From Bacillus sp. AFS059628 (GTDB lineage: Bacteria; Bacillota; Bacilli; Bacillales; Bacillaceae_G): DNA of 62,730 nt. Numbering within the stretch: the stretch's first letter is position 1; every line of letters begins with the position of its first letter. The stretch spans positions 1-62,730 of the forward strand of contig NZ_NVEC01000034.1 in assembly GCF_002571225.1 (NCBI RefSeq). The letters are read 5' to 3'. The notes beneath the pieces are model-generated. The model saw only the letters and a list, made by a program, of their open reading frames with translations, was not told the DNA's origin and searched no databases. Shown here one piece after another: positions 16,342 to 26,340 of this stretch. The translations under genes and the position numbers were made by a program.

Positions 16342-16540
16342 TTATCATGTGGAAAGGTTGATAGAGAGTAAAAAGAGAAATGTTTTTCATTGATAATAAA
16401 AGCGAAAAAATAAGTGACGATAGAGTGAGTATATTTTCCTTATACATAGATGCTTTTTAATCAGCTAGTAAAATCAATCTGGAAGCAAGAATTGATATAT
16501 GTAAGTTGCGTAAGACGCGGCATAAGAAAGGGGCAAAAGG

Positions 16541-17626
16541 ATGAAGGAGCTTCATACGTTTGGGTGGTATGCAGCACGTGTATCACCACATTTGCCGAAA
16601 AAAGCATTCAAACCAGTTCCTACTCGTTTATTTGGTGGACTGGCTTATTTGCTTGTGGCATTGGCGGGATTAATATCGATTGGTGTATTTGAATTGAATG
16701 TGTGGGCGAATCTAGGAATTGCGATTGTTCTTGGATTATGTTTTGCTTCACTTGGGTTTTTAGGGCATGAAATTTTACATGGAACTGTTGTAAGAAAGGC
16801 ATGGCTTCGAGATTTCTTAGGAGCAATTGCGTTTATGCCATTATCGACGGGTCCTAAACTTTGGAGAAAGTGGCACAATGCAACGCATCACGTTCATACA
16901 CAACATGAAGAGAATGATCCAGATGCATGGCCTACACTTGAGAAGCTGAAAAAGAGTAAGTTTTTGAGCTGGGTATATCGTATGCCTCTTCATGTACGTT
17001 CATTCTTTAGTTTTCTGTCACTAACCATTCAATTTACATTACATTCGACTCGAATGTTCTTTCATTTTATAAAAGAATTTAAGTCATCCAATCAAAAATC
17101 TGTATGGCTTCAACTTCTTTTGCCTTGGACAGTTTGGATTAGTTTATTGTTTATTATGGGACCAGGAAAATGGTTATTTGCATATGTGATTCCGTTGTTA
17201 ATTGCTAACTTTATTGTAATGGCATATATCGCAACAAATCACCGCTTAAATCCAATTGTTCCAGTAAATGATCCATTAGCAAACTGTTTGTCAGTAACAG
17301 TGCCGCGTTGGGTAGACGTTTTACATTTCAATTTCTCATATCATACAGAACATCATCTGTTCCCTGCTATGAGCTCTAAATACTATCCATTAGTAAAAGA
17401 GAAAATTAAAGAAATGTGGCCGGAACGCTATCATGAGATGCCAATGACAAAAGCTTTGGCAGCGCTATGGAATACACCACGTGTGTATTATCAAGGAAGT
17501 GAATTAGTGGATCCGCATAGAGAGCATTTCTATGGTTCTTTAGGAAATGGACTAGATCCTCATAATATTTCATATCGTGAGGAACATATAGAGGAAGAAG
17601 AAAGTATTAAAAAAGTAAATCAGTAA
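16541..17626 (+). CDS. desB: Acyl-lipid fatty acid desaturase (DesB type)
   Basis: 361-aa integral membrane desaturase. The three histidine boxes that bind the di-iron centre are present: GHEILHG (about 76-82), HNATHH (about 111-116) and HTEHH (about 267-271), with hydrophobic spans between. It introduces double bonds into membrane phospholipid acyl chains, raising fluidity in the cold. B. cereus has two such enzymes; the position beside the arginine deiminase cluster matches my recollection of the DesB (delta-10) locus, but the regiospecificity is not visible in the sequence. RBS AAAGGGG is at 16530. A long leader and an operator-like inverted repeat precede it. Confidence 0.88.
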   Translation: MKELHTFGWYAARVSPHLPKKAFKPVPTRLFGGLAYLLVALAGLISIGVFELNVWANLGIAIVLGLCFASLGFLGHEILHGTVVRKAWLRDFLGAIAFMPLSTGPKLWRKWHNATHHVHTQHEENDPDAWPTLEKLKKSKFLSWVYRMPLHVRSFFSFLSLTIQFTLHSTRMFFHFIKEFKSSNQKSVWLQLLLPWTVWISLLFIMGPGKWLFAYVIPLLIANFIVMAYIATNHRLNPIVPVNDPLANCLSVTVPRWVDVLHFNFSYHTEHHLFPAMSSKYYPLVKEKIKEMWPERYHEMPMTKALAALWNTPRVYYQGSELVDPHREHFYGSLGNGLDPHNISYREEHIEEEESIKKVNQ

Positions 17627-17648
17627 AAATAGATATATGTTGCAGTGA

Positions 17649-17677
17649 AAAAGCAAGCCATCTCAGGCTTGCTTTTT
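17649..17677. terminator. Bidirectional terminator
   Basis: AAAAAGCAAGCC with GGCTTGCTTTTT between the convergent desaturase and ABC permease genes. Confidence 0.88.
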
Positions 17678-17678
17678 C

Positions 17679-18371
17679 TTATAAAGAAACTGCCTTTTTC
17701 TTCTTTGTATGGACCTGGACAGAGTTAGTTTCTTTTCTTTGTAGTCGTTTTTCCAAAAGGTTAACAAGGTAAGTGAATAGGAGAACAAGCACGAGATAAT
17801 ATAAACCAACGATTATGTATGTTTCTAATTGTTGGAAGTTACCTGCAGCAATAGATAAACCTGATCCCCATAATTCGGACATTCCTACGTAAGCAACAAG
17901 TGAAGAATCTTTTAATCCAATAATAAATTGATTTCCTAAAGGAGGAAGAGATTGACGAAATGCTTGCGGTAGTACAATACGGCGCATTGCTAAAGGATAA
18001 GGCATACCTAGAGAACGAGCAGCTTCCAATTGTCCACGGTCAATAGATTGGATGGATCCGCGGAAAATTTCAGTAATATATGCACCGTTATGGATTGCTA
18101 AAGCAATTGCTCCTGCCCAAAAAGGAGTAAAAACAACAACGGATGTAATCCCGAAATAGAGAATGGCAATTTGAACAATTAAAGGTGTACCACGAATAAT
18201 GGCGATATATACATGAGCAATACTATTTAAAACTTTATTGTTAGAAATCCGAAAAAAAGCGAATAGTAATCCAATTAGTGAACCCAGTAATAGGGATGTT
18301 AGTGTTAATTGTAATGTGACAATAGTAGCTTTTAAGAGTGTGGGATAAGTAGACATAAAAATTTCAAACAT
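17679..18371 (-). CDS. Polar amino acid ABC transporter permease
   Basis: About 230 aa from the ATG at 18371, which has a GAGGTG site; the in-frame GTG at 18380 overlaps that site. Typical HisM/GlnP-type permease with five hydrophobic spans and the EAA loop EAARSLGMPYPLAMRRIVLPQA (split around residues 135-156) that docks on the ATPase. It is the last gene of an ATPase, binding-protein, permease operon and probably forms a homodimeric channel. The substrate is a polar amino acid, possibly cystine, arginine or glutamine; it cannot be settled here. Confidence 0.92.
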   Translation of the reverse strand: MFEIFMSTYPTLLKATIVTLQLTLTSLLLGSLIGLLFAFFRISNNKVLNSIAHVYIAIIRGTPLIVQIAILYFGITSVVVFTPFWAGAIALAIHNGAYITEIFRGSIQSIDRGQLEAARSLGMPYPLAMRRIVLPQAFRQSLPPLGNQFIIGLKDSSLVAYVGMSELWGSGLSIAAGNFQQLETYIIVGLYYLVLVLLFTYLVNLLEKRLQRKETNSVQVHTKKKKAVSL

Positions 18372-18414
18372 ATGTGTCACCTCATATTGTATGGATTTTG
18401 GTAGGGAATGAAAT

Positions 18415-18485
18415 ACCCCACTGATTAGTATCTCGCACTAATTGGGAGTTTTACTGCCCATAAATAGCGGGATAAAAAGTGGGGT
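18415..18485. repeat. Dispersed repeat copy B (bcr-like)
   Basis: 71-bp element bounded by an 8-bp inverted repeat (ACCCCACT / AGTGGGGT). Its core GGGAGTTTTACTGCCCAT with AGCGGGATAAAAA matches the copy at 15-66. It sits between binding-protein and permease genes of one operon, where its RNA would fold and may tune expression. Confidence 0.65.
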
Positions 18486-18514
18486 GTAATGGATGAAACT
18501 TTTGAATAACTAAT

Positions 18515-19309
18515 TTACTTCGTTTTTTCCTCCTCACCAAGAATATTACGTCCAAACCATTTTTTACTAATCTTTTCATACGTACCATCTTTAATAATTT
18601 CATCTAAAGCTTTATTTACTTTCTCAACCATTTCTTTATCATCTTTACGAATAGCAATTCCCATTTCATCAAGATTTAATGGTTTTCCAGCTTCTTTTAT
18701 ATTTGATTTACCTTCTTTAATCATTCTTAAACCAACCATTTGATCAGTGATTACCGCATCAATACGTCCAGGCTCTAAATCCATAAGTGCAGTAATATCG
18801 CTATCGTATTCTGTAATTTGATCTGTATGTTTTGCAACAAGGTTTTTAAAGGTACTGGCTTTTACAACACCAACTTTCTTACCTTTCAAATCCTCTGGAG
18901 AAGAGATAGATGCATTCTTTTTAGCCACAAAAATTTGGGCACCAGAACGGTAATAAGGATTGGAGAAATTAACAGCTTTTAAGCGTTCTTCTGTAATTGC
19001 CATACTTCCTAGTATTACATCATACTTTTTCGCCTTGAGACCTTGGATTAGCGTTTCCCATGGATTTGTAATAGGAGTGGGTTTCATATTCATTTTTTTC
19101 GCAAGTGCCTCACCTATTTCTACATCAAAGCCGACAAGCTTTCCGTCATTTTCTTTATAGTTAAAAGGTTTATATAAGCCACTCATCGCATAACGAAATT
19201 CTTTTTCACCATTTGAAGAAGTAGTAGAGCTTTCCTTACTACATGCTCCTAGTATGAAAGATGTACATAATGTAATACTCGCAACAATGGTTAATAGTTT
19301 TCTTTTCAT
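18515..19309 (-). CDS. Polar amino acid ABC transporter binding lipoprotein
   Basis: 264-aa SBP family 3 protein. A lipoprotein signal peptide ends ILGAC with Cys23. The mature part has KPFNYKENDGKLVGFDVEIGEAL, the VILGSMAITEERLKAVNFSNPYY segment (family signature, about 98-120) and GKKVGVVKAST. It binds an amino acid at the surface and hands it to the permease. RBS AGGAGGGG precedes the ATG. A long acidic/basic Lys-rich C-terminus (EEEKTK) follows the conserved KWFG. Confidence 0.93.
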   Translation of the reverse strand: MKRKLLTIVASITLCTSFILGACSKESSTTSSNGEKEFRYAMSGLYKPFNYKENDGKLVGFDVEIGEALAKKMNMKPTPITNPWETLIQGLKAKKYDVILGSMAITEERLKAVNFSNPYYRSGAQIFVAKKNASISSPEDLKGKKVGVVKASTFKNLVAKHTDQITEYDSDITALMDLEPGRIDAVITDQMVGLRMIKEGKSNIKEAGKPLNLDEMGIAIRKDDKEMVEKVNKALDEIIKDGTYEKISKKWFGRNILGEEEKTK

Positions 19310-19430
19310 AAAACCCCTCCTATATATTGATCATACGGATGGCTTTAAGTATGTTATTGAAATATTGTATTTAGATGATTAGTTGTGCACCGTATGAATG
19401 TATTTCTTTTCGTTTGAAACAGAAGTTACA

Positions 19431-20153
19431 CTATAAAACGTTGCGTAAAAATTGTTTTGCTCGTTCGTGTGATGGAGCTGAAAAGAATTGCGCTGGCGGA
19501 GCGTCTTCTACAATTTTTCCGTCGTCCATAAAAATGACGCGATCAGCTACATCTCTCGCGAAATTCATTTCATGAGTAACAATAACCATGGTCATTCCTT
19601 CTTCAGCAAGTTCTTTCATAACTTGCAGTACTTCTCCAACAAGTTCAGGGTCTAAGGCTGAGGTAGGTTCATCAAATAGCATAATTTTAGGATTCATAGC
19701 AAGAGCCCGTGCAATAGCAATGCGCTGTTTTTGACCACCTGAAAGGAGGTGGGGCGTTACATCTGCTTTGTCTTGTAAGCCGACTTTTTGCAGGAGCTGA
19801 TTTCCGATTTCCTTTGCATTTGCTGTTTCTAATTTTTTCACATGAATAGGTGCTTCTATGATGTTTTCTAATGAGGTCATATGGGGAAAGAGGTTAAAGT
19901 GCTGAAAAACCATACCGACATTTTCACGGACTTTATTTAAATTTGAGTGCTTGGGATCGATTTGTTCACCTTGTAAGTGAATTTCACCTTCATCGTACAT
20001 TTCTAAAAAGTTAAGACAGCGAAGTAATGTACTTTTACCAGAACCACTGGCACCAATTAAAACAACAACTTCTTTTTCTTGTACTTCTAAATCAATTCCT
20101 TTTAAAACATCAAGTGAGCCAAATGATTTTACTAGATTTCGAACCTGAATCAT
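19431..20153 (-). CDS. Polar amino acid ABC transporter ATPase (GlnQ type)
   Basis: 240-aa ATP-binding subunit, first gene of the operon. It shows Walker [10 protein letters not shown] (about 33-41), the Q-loop [13 protein letters not shown], signature LSGGQKQR (about 137-144), Walker [15 protein letters not shown] and the H-loop VTHEM. It powers amino acid uptake with the two downstream genes. It is divergent from the chemoreceptor gene; no riboswitch is evident upstream. Confidence 0.95.
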   Translation of the reverse strand: MIQVRNLVKSFGSLDVLKGIDLEVQEKEVVVLIGASGSGKSTLLRCLNFLEMYDEGEIHLQGEQIDPKHSNLNKVRENVGMVFQHFNLFPHMTSLENIIEAPIHVKKLETANAKEIGNQLLQKVGLQDKADVTPHLLSGGQKQRIAIARALAMNPKIMLFDEPTSALDPELVGEVLQVMKELAEEGMTMVIVTHEMNFARDVADRVIFMDDGKIVEDAPPAQFFSAPSHERAKQFLRNVL

Positions 20154-20363
20154 ACAAAACCCCCAGTCAAAAATATATTTTACAAATGTTGCTCCTTATT
20201 TCTGTTATTAGTCACAAATTGTCAGAATCCTTTATTTTTTTTAGTGGATTTGATATTCAAGGAAATAATAATTTTTTAAATCCCTATATCCTTCTATAAT
20301 GAAAATATGGATAATAATATATAGGTAGTACTTATATTACTTATAAAAAGGGGGAAAGAAGAG

Positions 20364-21656
20364 ATGGAAAAAGAAAGGAAGACATTTTCCTTTGGCTTAC
20401 GTACACAACTTATGCTATTCACTACAGTTTTAGCTTTAATTACATATTCAACAAGTATATTTTTTATTTATGTGATATACGATTATTTTCAAAGTTATGT
20501 AAGTCAAACTGCATATAATATTATCGTTATGTTATTAGGGGTAGTATGGTCTGGAATTTTAGCATATGGAGCAGCGGTATTTTTAATTAAACCGCTTCGA
20601 AAGTTAGAGGAGGCGGCGAGAAAAGCGGCTGAAGGAGATATTCGTGAAGATGTTCCATTACCAAACACTGATGATGAAATTAAATCTTTAAGTGTTGCAT
20701 TTAATATGATGCTAGGGAACTTAAGGGGCATGGTAAAAAATATTGATACAACATTTTCATATACAAACAATCAAGTACAGCAAATTAGAAAACAAACAGG
20801 CGAAGCAACGAAACAAGCACAAGGTGTTTCTGAAACACTTGCAGAGATTTCTTCTGGAGCTGAGCAATCAGCGGCATCCATTCAGGCAATTGTTTCTGCT
20901 GTTGATACAACAACATCAATTGCAAGTGAAGTAGAAGAGAAAGCGAAACAGTCTGATGAGTTGTCTTCAGAAATGGTTCAAGCTTTAGGGCATAGTACTC
21001 GTGTCTTTACGTCTTTAATTCAAGGTATTCAAACATTGGCGAAAGAAAATGAAGATTCAATGCAAAATGTACAGAAGTTAGAGGAAAGAATGAAACAAGT
21101 AGAACACATTGTATCTGTTGTGAGTGAGATTGCTAGCCAAACAAATTTATTAGCACTAAACGCTTCTATTGAGGCTGCTCGTGCAGGAGAGCATGGAAGA
21201 GGCTTTGCGGTTGTTGCTGAAGAAGTACGGAAACTTGCTGATGAAAGTGATCATTCTGCAAGAAACATATCGCAGTTATTACGAAATATGCAAGAGGAAG
21301 TACAACAAGTTGCAATGAAAATGACAGAACAAGTGAAAATAGCTAAAGAAGAGGCGAAACGTGGGGAAGCTACGGAATTAATTTTAAAAGAAATGTCATC
21401 AAGCATTATGGAAGTTGCTGATGCAACGAAGCAAATTAGTGGCTATATGAACGAACAAGTGAGCCACATTCATCAAACAGGAGCACAGACGAAAGCTGTG
21501 GCAGCAATTGCTGAGGAAACATCAGCTGGTTCACAAGAAGTGGCGCGTGTGACGTTGCAACAATCTAAAAATATGGTAGTAATTGATCAATTATTAAAGG
21601 ATTTAGAGCAACAAGCAGAGGACTTGAAACAAACAATTGAACGATTTTCAATGTAA
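20364..21656 (+). CDS. Methyl-accepting chemotaxis protein without an extracellular sensor domain
   Basis: 430 aa. Two membrane spans (about 16-36 and 53-75) are separated by only about 16 residues, so there is no periplasmic-type ligand domain. A HAMP region with the [12 protein letters not shown] start and TDDEIKSL follows (about 76-125), then a long signalling coiled coil with the canonical tip [31 protein letters not shown] (split near residues 255-285). It probably senses membrane state or an intracellular cue, or relays signals in mixed arrays. RBS GGGGGAAAG precedes the ATG. Confidence 0.92.
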   Translation: MEKERKTFSFGLRTQLMLFTTVLALITYSTSIFFIYVIYDYFQSYVSQTAYNIIVMLLGVVWSGILAYGAAVFLIKPLRKLEEAARKAAEGDIREDVPLPNTDDEIKSLSVAFNMMLGNLRGMVKNIDTTFSYTNNQVQQIRKQTGEATKQAQGVSETLAEISSGAEQSAASIQAIVSAVDTTTSIASEVEEKAKQSDELSSEMVQALGHSTRVFTSLIQGIQTLAKENEDSMQNVQKLEERMKQVEHIVSVVSEIASQTNLLALNASIEAARAGEHGRGFAVVAEEVRKLADESDHSARNISQLLRNMQEEVQQVAMKMTEQVKIAKEEAKRGEATELILKEMSSSIMEVADATKQISGYMNEQVSHIHQTGAQTKAVAAIAEETSAGSQEVARVTLQQSKNMVVIDQLLKDLEQQAEDLKQTIERFSM

Positions 21657-21690
21657 AAGAGAAGAACAGAATACTGTTCTTCTCTTTTTT
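21657..21690 (+). terminator. Terminator after chemoreceptor gene
   Basis: AAGAGAAGAACAG and CTGTTCTTCTCTT followed by TTTT. Confidence 0.92.
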
Positions 21691-21808
21691 AGCTAGATTT
21701 AATATCTATAGTTAAAAGATATAAACTATGAACGTTTCCGCAACATTCTTTTCTGTCCCTTTCGGATGAAAATTATAGCGAGCTATAATATTAAAAGGGG
21801 TGTCTTTT

Positions 21809-22258
21809 ATGAAAAAAGAAAAAAGACAACGATTAATTAAACAATTTGTAAAAGAGTATGAAATAGAGAAACAAGAAAGATTAGTAGAATTGTTAGCAAA
21901 AAAGGATGTATTAGTAACACAAGCTACGGTTTCTCGAGATATTCGTGAGTTAAACTTAACGAAGGTACCTTCTCAAGAAGGATTGATGATATATAAAATT
22001 TTCTCAGAAGAGCATTTACAAACTGATATAAAGTTAAAGAAAAAATTACGAGAGGTTGTTGTGAAAATTGATTGTGTAGATCAATTAATAGTTATTAAAA
22101 CATTACCTGGAAATGCACATGTTATTGGTGCTTTGTTTGATGAGTTAGATTGGAAAGAAAAAATAGGATGTATATGTGGAAATGATACATGCCTTATAAT
22201 TTCTCAGTCGAAATCAGATAGGGAGATTTTAGAAGAAAGATTAAATTTAATTATTTAG
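21809..22258 (+). CDS. argR: ArgR-family arginine-responsive regulator
   Basis: 149 aa from ATG 21809; AAAAGGGG lies 8 nt upstream and overlaps the alternative GTG at 21800. The N-terminal winged helix (VTQATVSRDIRELNL, about 37-51) binds ARG boxes; the C-terminal domain with VDQLIVIKTLPGNAHVIGALFDEL and the GTICGNDT-like CICGNDTCLII motif binds L-arginine and forms the hexamer. It sits upstream of arcA and is separated by a terminator, so it probably activates the arginine deiminase operon with ArcR. The genome may encode another ArgR/AhrC for biosynthesis. Confidence 0.9.
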   Translation: MKKEKRQRLIKQFVKEYEIEKQERLVELLAKKDVLVTQATVSRDIRELNLTKVPSQEGLMIYKIFSEEHLQTDIKLKKKLREVVVKIDCVDQLIVIKTLPGNAHVIGALFDELDWKEKIGCICGNDTCLIISQSKSDREILEERLNLII

Positions 22259-22266
22259 ATGCAAAG

Positions 22267-22302
22267 TCCTGTTTTTAATTTTTATTAAAAACAGGATTTT
22301 TG
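22267..22302 (+). terminator. Terminator after argR
   Basis: TCCTGTTTTTAAT paired with ATTAAAAACAGGA, followed by TTTTTG. Confidence 0.9.
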
Positions 22303-22379
22303 TGTAAATACGGAAGGTAAATATTCAACATATATGCGTAATATATGTATTTTCTATTGAAAAATCGGGATGGATTATT

Positions 22380-22393
22380 ATAAAAATACAAAT
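22380..22393 (+). promoter_or_regulatory. Candidate ARG-box half
   Basis: ATAAAAATACAAAT resembles the second half of the Bacillus ARG box (ATAAAAATKCAAK). It lies 48 bp upstream of the Crp/Fnr site; the first half of the box is poorly matched. Confidence 0.35.
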
Positions 22394-22440
22394 TAATATG
22401 ATTTTAAAAAAATAACTTGTTTAATATTTCACAATGATAA

Positions 22441-22456
22441 TGTGGATGATTTCACA
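22441..22456. promoter_or_regulatory. ArcR/Fnr-type binding site at -41.5 of arcA
   Basis: TGTGGATGATTTCACA fits the Crp/Fnr palindrome TGTGAN6TCACA at nine of ten fixed positions. Its centre is about 41.5 bp before the start point inferred from the -10 box TATTAT (22478-22483), the classical class II activator position. Confidence 0.75.
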
Positions 22457-22526
22457 AAGGTGAAAGAGCGTAACATTTATTATGTACTTGTAAGACATCA
22501 AACATATTTAAAAGGAGGTACAACAA

Positions 22527-23759
22527 ATGAAGCATCCGATACATGTTACGTCAGAAATTGGGGAATTACAAACGGTTTTATTAAAACGACCTGGTAAAGA
22601 AGTGGAAAACTTAACACCAGATTATTTGCAGCAATTATTATTTGACGATATTCCATATTTACCAATTATTCAAAAAGAGCATGATTACTTTGCACAAACG
22701 TTACGCAATCGGGGTGTTGAAGTTCTTTATTTAGAAAAACTAGCCGCTGAGGCGTTAGTAGATAAAAAACTTCGAGAAGAATTTGTTGATCGTATTTTAA
22801 AAGAAGGACAGGCCGACGTAAATGTTGCACATCAAACTTTAAAAGAATATTTACTTTCCTTTTCAAATGAAGAATTAATTCAAAAAATTATGGGCGGTGT
22901 ACGGAAAAACGAAATTGAAACAAGTAAGAAGACACATTTATATGAATTAATGGAGGATCACTATCCGTTTTACTTAGACCCAATGCCTAATTTATATTTT
23001 ACTCGAGATCCAGCAGCTAGCGTGGGTGATGGCTTAACGATAAATAAGATGAGAGAACCAGCGCGTAGACGTGAATCATTATTCATGGAGTACATCATTA
23101 AATATCATCCAAGATTTGCAAAACATAATGTACCAATCTGGTTAGATCGTGATTATAAATTTCCAATTGAAGGTGGCGACGAGCTAATTTTAAATGAAGA
23201 AACAATTGCGATTGGAGTATCTGCTCGTACTTCAGCTAAAGCAATTGAACGTTTAGCTAAAAATCTCTTTAGTCGACAAAATAAAATTAAGAAAGTATTA
23301 GCAATAGAAATTCCAAAATGCCGAGCATTTATGCATTTAGATACAGTATTTACAATGGTTGATTATGACAAGTTCACAATTCATCCAGCTATTCAAGGGC
23401 CAAAAGGGAATATGAATATTTATATTTTAGAAAAAGGACCAGATGAGGAAACCCTCAAAATTACACATCGTACTTCTTTAATGGAAGCATTAAAAGAAGT
23501 ATTAGGCTTAAGTGAATTAGTTCTTATTCCATGTGGAGGAGGAGATGTAATTGCTTCTGCTCGTGAACAATGGAATGATGGCTCGAATACATTAGCAATC
23601 GCGCCAGGTGTGGTTGTTACATATGATCGCAACTATGTATCTAATACGTTATTACGGGAACACGGTATAGAAGTGATTGAGGTGCTAAGTTCGGAATTAT
23701 CTCGTGGTCGTGGGGGTCCACGTTGCATGAGTATGCCAATTGTTCGTAAAGATATCTAG
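22527..23759 (+). CDS. arcA: Arginine deiminase
   Basis: 410 aa, full length. It hydrolyses L-arginine to citrulline and ammonia, the first step of the arginine deiminase (ADI) pathway. Visible landmarks are [11 protein letters not shown] near the N-terminus, the substrate-binding FTRDP (about 162-166), [15 protein letters not shown] and the catalytic Cys in [10 protein letters not shown] (about residue 400). A perfect AAAAGGAGGT ribosome binding site precedes the ATG. It is first in arcABDC; the operon supplies ATP and ammonia under oxygen limitation or acid stress. Confidence 0.97.
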   Translation: MKHPIHVTSEIGELQTVLLKRPGKEVENLTPDYLQQLLFDDIPYLPIIQKEHDYFAQTLRNRGVEVLYLEKLAAEALVDKKLREEFVDRILKEGQADVNVAHQTLKEYLLSFSNEELIQKIMGGVRKNEIETSKKTHLYELMEDHYPFYLDPMPNLYFTRDPAASVGDGLTINKMREPARRRESLFMEYIIKYHPRFAKHNVPIWLDRDYKFPIEGGDELILNEETIAIGVSARTSAKAIERLAKNLFSRQNKIKKVLAIEIPKCRAFMHLDTVFTMVDYDKFTIHPAIQGPKGNMNIYILEKGPDEETLKITHRTSLMEALKEVLGLSELVLIPCGGGDVIASAREQWNDGSNTLAIAPGVVVTYDRNYVSNTLLREHGIEVIEVLSSELSRGRGGPRCMSMPIVRKDI

Positions 23760-23789
23760 TATAAATAATGGAGAAAGTAGGGATGAAGT

Positions 23790-24788
23790 ATGTTAATGAC
23801 GAGACCAAATTTAAAAGGAAAAAGCTTTCTAGCAGAAAAAGATTTTACACAAGAAGAATTGTTATATTTTCTAGATTTGGCAGCAGAATTAAAAGAGAAA
23901 AAGAAAAATGGTATCCCTCATCATTATTTAGAAGGTAAAAATGTAGCGCTCTTATTTGAAAAAACTTCCACTCGTACGCGTTGTGCATTTACAGTAGCAT
24001 GTACAGATTTAGGAGCGAATCCTGAATATTTAGGGAAAGGTGATATTCAGCTTGGGAAAAAAGAATCTGTAGAGGATACAGCAAAAGTGTTAGGGCGTAT
24101 GTTTGACGGAATTGAGTTTCGTGGATTTAATCATGAAACTGTAGAATCTTTAGCACAAAATTCTGGTGTGCCAGTTTGGAATGGATTAACAGACATGTGG
24201 CATCCAACACAAACATTAGCAGATTTATTAACAATTAGAGAACATGTAGGGAAATTGAAAAATGTGAAGCTCGTTTACGTTGGAGATGGACGAAATAATG
24301 TTGCTAATAGCTTACTAGTTGGTGGCGCAATCGTTGGAATGGATGTACGTATTTGTACACCGGAAACTTTATGGCCTGCACAAGAAGTAATAGATTTAGC
24401 AAAAAAATATAATGAACAGGTAATGATAACAAGTAATGTGGAAGAAGCTGTTGCGAATGCAGATGTAATTTATACAGATGTATGGGTGTCTATGGGGGAA
24501 GAAGAAAAATTTGCTGAACGTGTCGAGTTATTGAAACCTTATCAAGTAAATATGAAAATGATTAAAGAAACAGGGAATGAAAACGTGATTTTCTTACATT
24601 GTTTACCTGCATTTCATGATGTCGAAACGATGTATGGCGAAGAAGTTTATGAGAAATATGGGTTGAAAGAAATGGAGGTAACTGACGAAGTATTCCGCAG
24701 TAAACATTCAAAAGTATTTGATCAAGCTGAAAATAGAATGCATACAATTAAAGCGGTTATGGCAGCTACTTTAGGAAACATGGAGTAA
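23790..24788 (+). CDS. arcB: Ornithine carbamoyltransferase, catabolic
   Basis: 332 aa. It converts citrulline and phosphate to ornithine and carbamoyl phosphate in the ADI pathway. The carbamoyl phosphate motif STRTRC (about 58-63), the [17 protein letters not shown] loop, HPTQTLAD (about 137-144) and HCLPAFH (about 271-277) are all present. It follows arcA by 30 nt. ATG 23790 and ATG 23796 are both possible starts. Catabolic function is inferred from operon context. Confidence 0.96.
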   Translation: MLMTRPNLKGKSFLAEKDFTQEELLYFLDLAAELKEKKKNGIPHHYLEGKNVALLFEKTSTRTRCAFTVACTDLGANPEYLGKGDIQLGKKESVEDTAKVLGRMFDGIEFRGFNHETVESLAQNSGVPVWNGLTDMWHPTQTLADLLTIREHVGKLKNVKLVYVGDGRNNVANSLLVGGAIVGMDVRICTPETLWPAQEVIDLAKKYNEQVMITSNVEEAVANADVIYTDVWVSMGEEEKFAERVELLKPYQVNMKMIKETGNENVIFLHCLPAFHDVETMYGEEVYEKYGLKEMEVTDEVFRSKHSKVFDQAENRMHTIKAVMAATLGNME

Positions 24789-24822
24789 AGAAGAAAGGGA
24801 GTATTCCTTTCTTCTTTCTCCT
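24787..24822 (+). terminator. Hairpin between arcB and arcD
   Basis: AAAGAAGAAAGG with CCTTTCTTCTTT, followed by CTCCTCC rather than a clean T run. Probably an internal attenuating or processing hairpin in the operon. Confidence 0.6.
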
Positions 24823-24887
24823 CCTTTAGACACTATCATTCACTATTGCTTTTGTATTGTTATTGCAATTAAAGAGAGGTGAGTGGA

Positions 24888-26303
24888 ATGGGTGAAGATA
24901 AGAAACTAGGATTGTTTACATTAACGGCTCTTGTAGTGGGGTCTATGATTGGCGGTGGAGCCTTTAATTTAGCGAGTGATATGGCAAAAGGAGCTGGAGC
25001 TGGAGCCATTATTATTGGCTGGGCTATAACAGGAATTGGGATGATTGCACTTGGATTATCTTTTCAAAATCTAACTGTAAAACGGCCAGATTTAGATGGT
25101 GGTATTTTTAGCTATGCAAAAGCAGGGTTTGGTAATTTTATGGGGTTTAATAGTGCGTGGGGATACTGGCTATCTGCTTGGCTTGGGAATGTAGCTTACG
25201 GCACATTATTGTTTTCTTCATTAGGATATTTCTTCCCGATCTTTGAAGGCGGGCAAAATGTAGCGTCCATTATTGGTGCAAGCGTATTATTATGGTGTGT
25301 TCACATGTTAATTTTACGTGGAGTTCAATCAGCAGCACTTGTGAATTTAGTAACTACAATCGCAAAATTAGTACCTGTATTTGTATTTATTGTCATAGGA
25401 ATCTTCGCGTTTCATATTGATACGTTCTTAGATGGATTTTGGGGGCAAACTGGTTCTTTTTCATGGGGAGCAGTTGGCAGCCAAGTTAAAAGTACAATGC
25501 TTGTAACTTTATGGGTATTTATTGGGGTAGAAGGTGCTGTTGTTTTATCCAGTCGAGCAAAAAATAGAAGTGATGTAGGGAAAGCAACGGTTATTGGCTT
25601 AATTGGTACACTCATCATTTACATTTTAATCACATTATTGTCTCTTGGACTTATGCAGCAAGCAGATATTGCTGGTTTGAAAAATCCGGCTATGGCTTAT
25701 TTATTTGAAAGTGTTGTTGGAAAATGGGGTGCTATCTTTATTAATTTAGGTTTAGTCATCTCTGTATTAGGTGCTTGGTTAGGTTGGACTTTGCTCGCTT
25801 CTGAAATTCCATATTTAGCGGCTAAAGATGGAGTATTTCCAAAATGGTTCGCAAAAGAAAATAAAAATAAGGCTCCAGTAAATTCATTATGGATAACAAA
25901 TGGTTTAATTCAAATGTTCTTGTTAACATTCGTCGTTTCTGATCAGGCGTATAACTTTGCATTCTCTTTAGCATCTTCAGCTATTTTAATTCCATATGCT
26001 TTTTCAGCATTTTATCAACTGAAGCATAGCTTAAAGTCTGAGGAAATAGATCGAAATAAAAATATAGTAATTGGCTTGATAGCAAGTATTTATGGCGTTT
26101 GGTTAGTTTATGCAGCTGGTTTAGAGTATCTACTATTAACAATGACTTTATATGCGCCAGGTATTTTTATTTTTTACAATGTTCAAAAGCAAAAGAGTTC
26201 GAAGCAAATATTTACTCGAGTGGAATTAGCATCATCCGTAGCAATTGGTGCTTTAGCATTTTTTGCGATTTATGGATTAATTACAGGCAGCATTACTTTA
26301 TAA
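24888..26303 (+). CDS. arcD: Arginine/ornithine antiporter
   Basis: About 471 aa from ATG 24888, which is well spaced from AGAGAGGTG; GTG 24879 overlaps that site. APC-superfamily transporter with about 12-13 spans; the first has GSMIGGGAFNLASDMA, the substrate-binding glycine-rich break typical of basic amino acid antiporters. It exchanges external arginine for internal ornithine, so the pathway runs without net energy cost for uptake. Confidence 0.94.
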   Translation: MGEDKKLGLFTLTALVVGSMIGGGAFNLASDMAKGAGAGAIIIGWAITGIGMIALGLSFQNLTVKRPDLDGGIFSYAKAGFGNFMGFNSAWGYWLSAWLGNVAYGTLLFSSLGYFFPIFEGGQNVASIIGASVLLWCVHMLILRGVQSAALVNLVTTIAKLVPVFVFIVIGIFAFHIDTFLDGFWGQTGSFSWGAVGSQVKSTMLVTLWVFIGVEGAVVLSSRAKNRSDVGKATVIGLIGTLIIYILITLLSLGLMQQADIAGLKNPAMAYLFESVVGKWGAIFINLGLVISVLGAWLGWTLLASEIPYLAAKDGVFPKWFAKENKNKAPVNSLWITNGLIQMFLLTFVVSDQAYNFAFSLASSAILIPYAFSAFYQLKHSLKSEEIDRNKNIVIGLIASIYGVWLVYAAGLEYLLLTMTLYAPGIFIFYNVQKQKSSKQIFTRVELASSVAIGALAFFAIYGLITGSITL

Positions 26304-26340
26304 AGCTCTGTGAAAACGAAATAAACTGGAGGGCTGAAAT

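Noticed and set aside
16450-16692. 80-aa ORF overlapping the desaturase start
   Set aside because: It overlaps the desaturase, whose RBS and histidine boxes are unambiguous; no RBS of its own.
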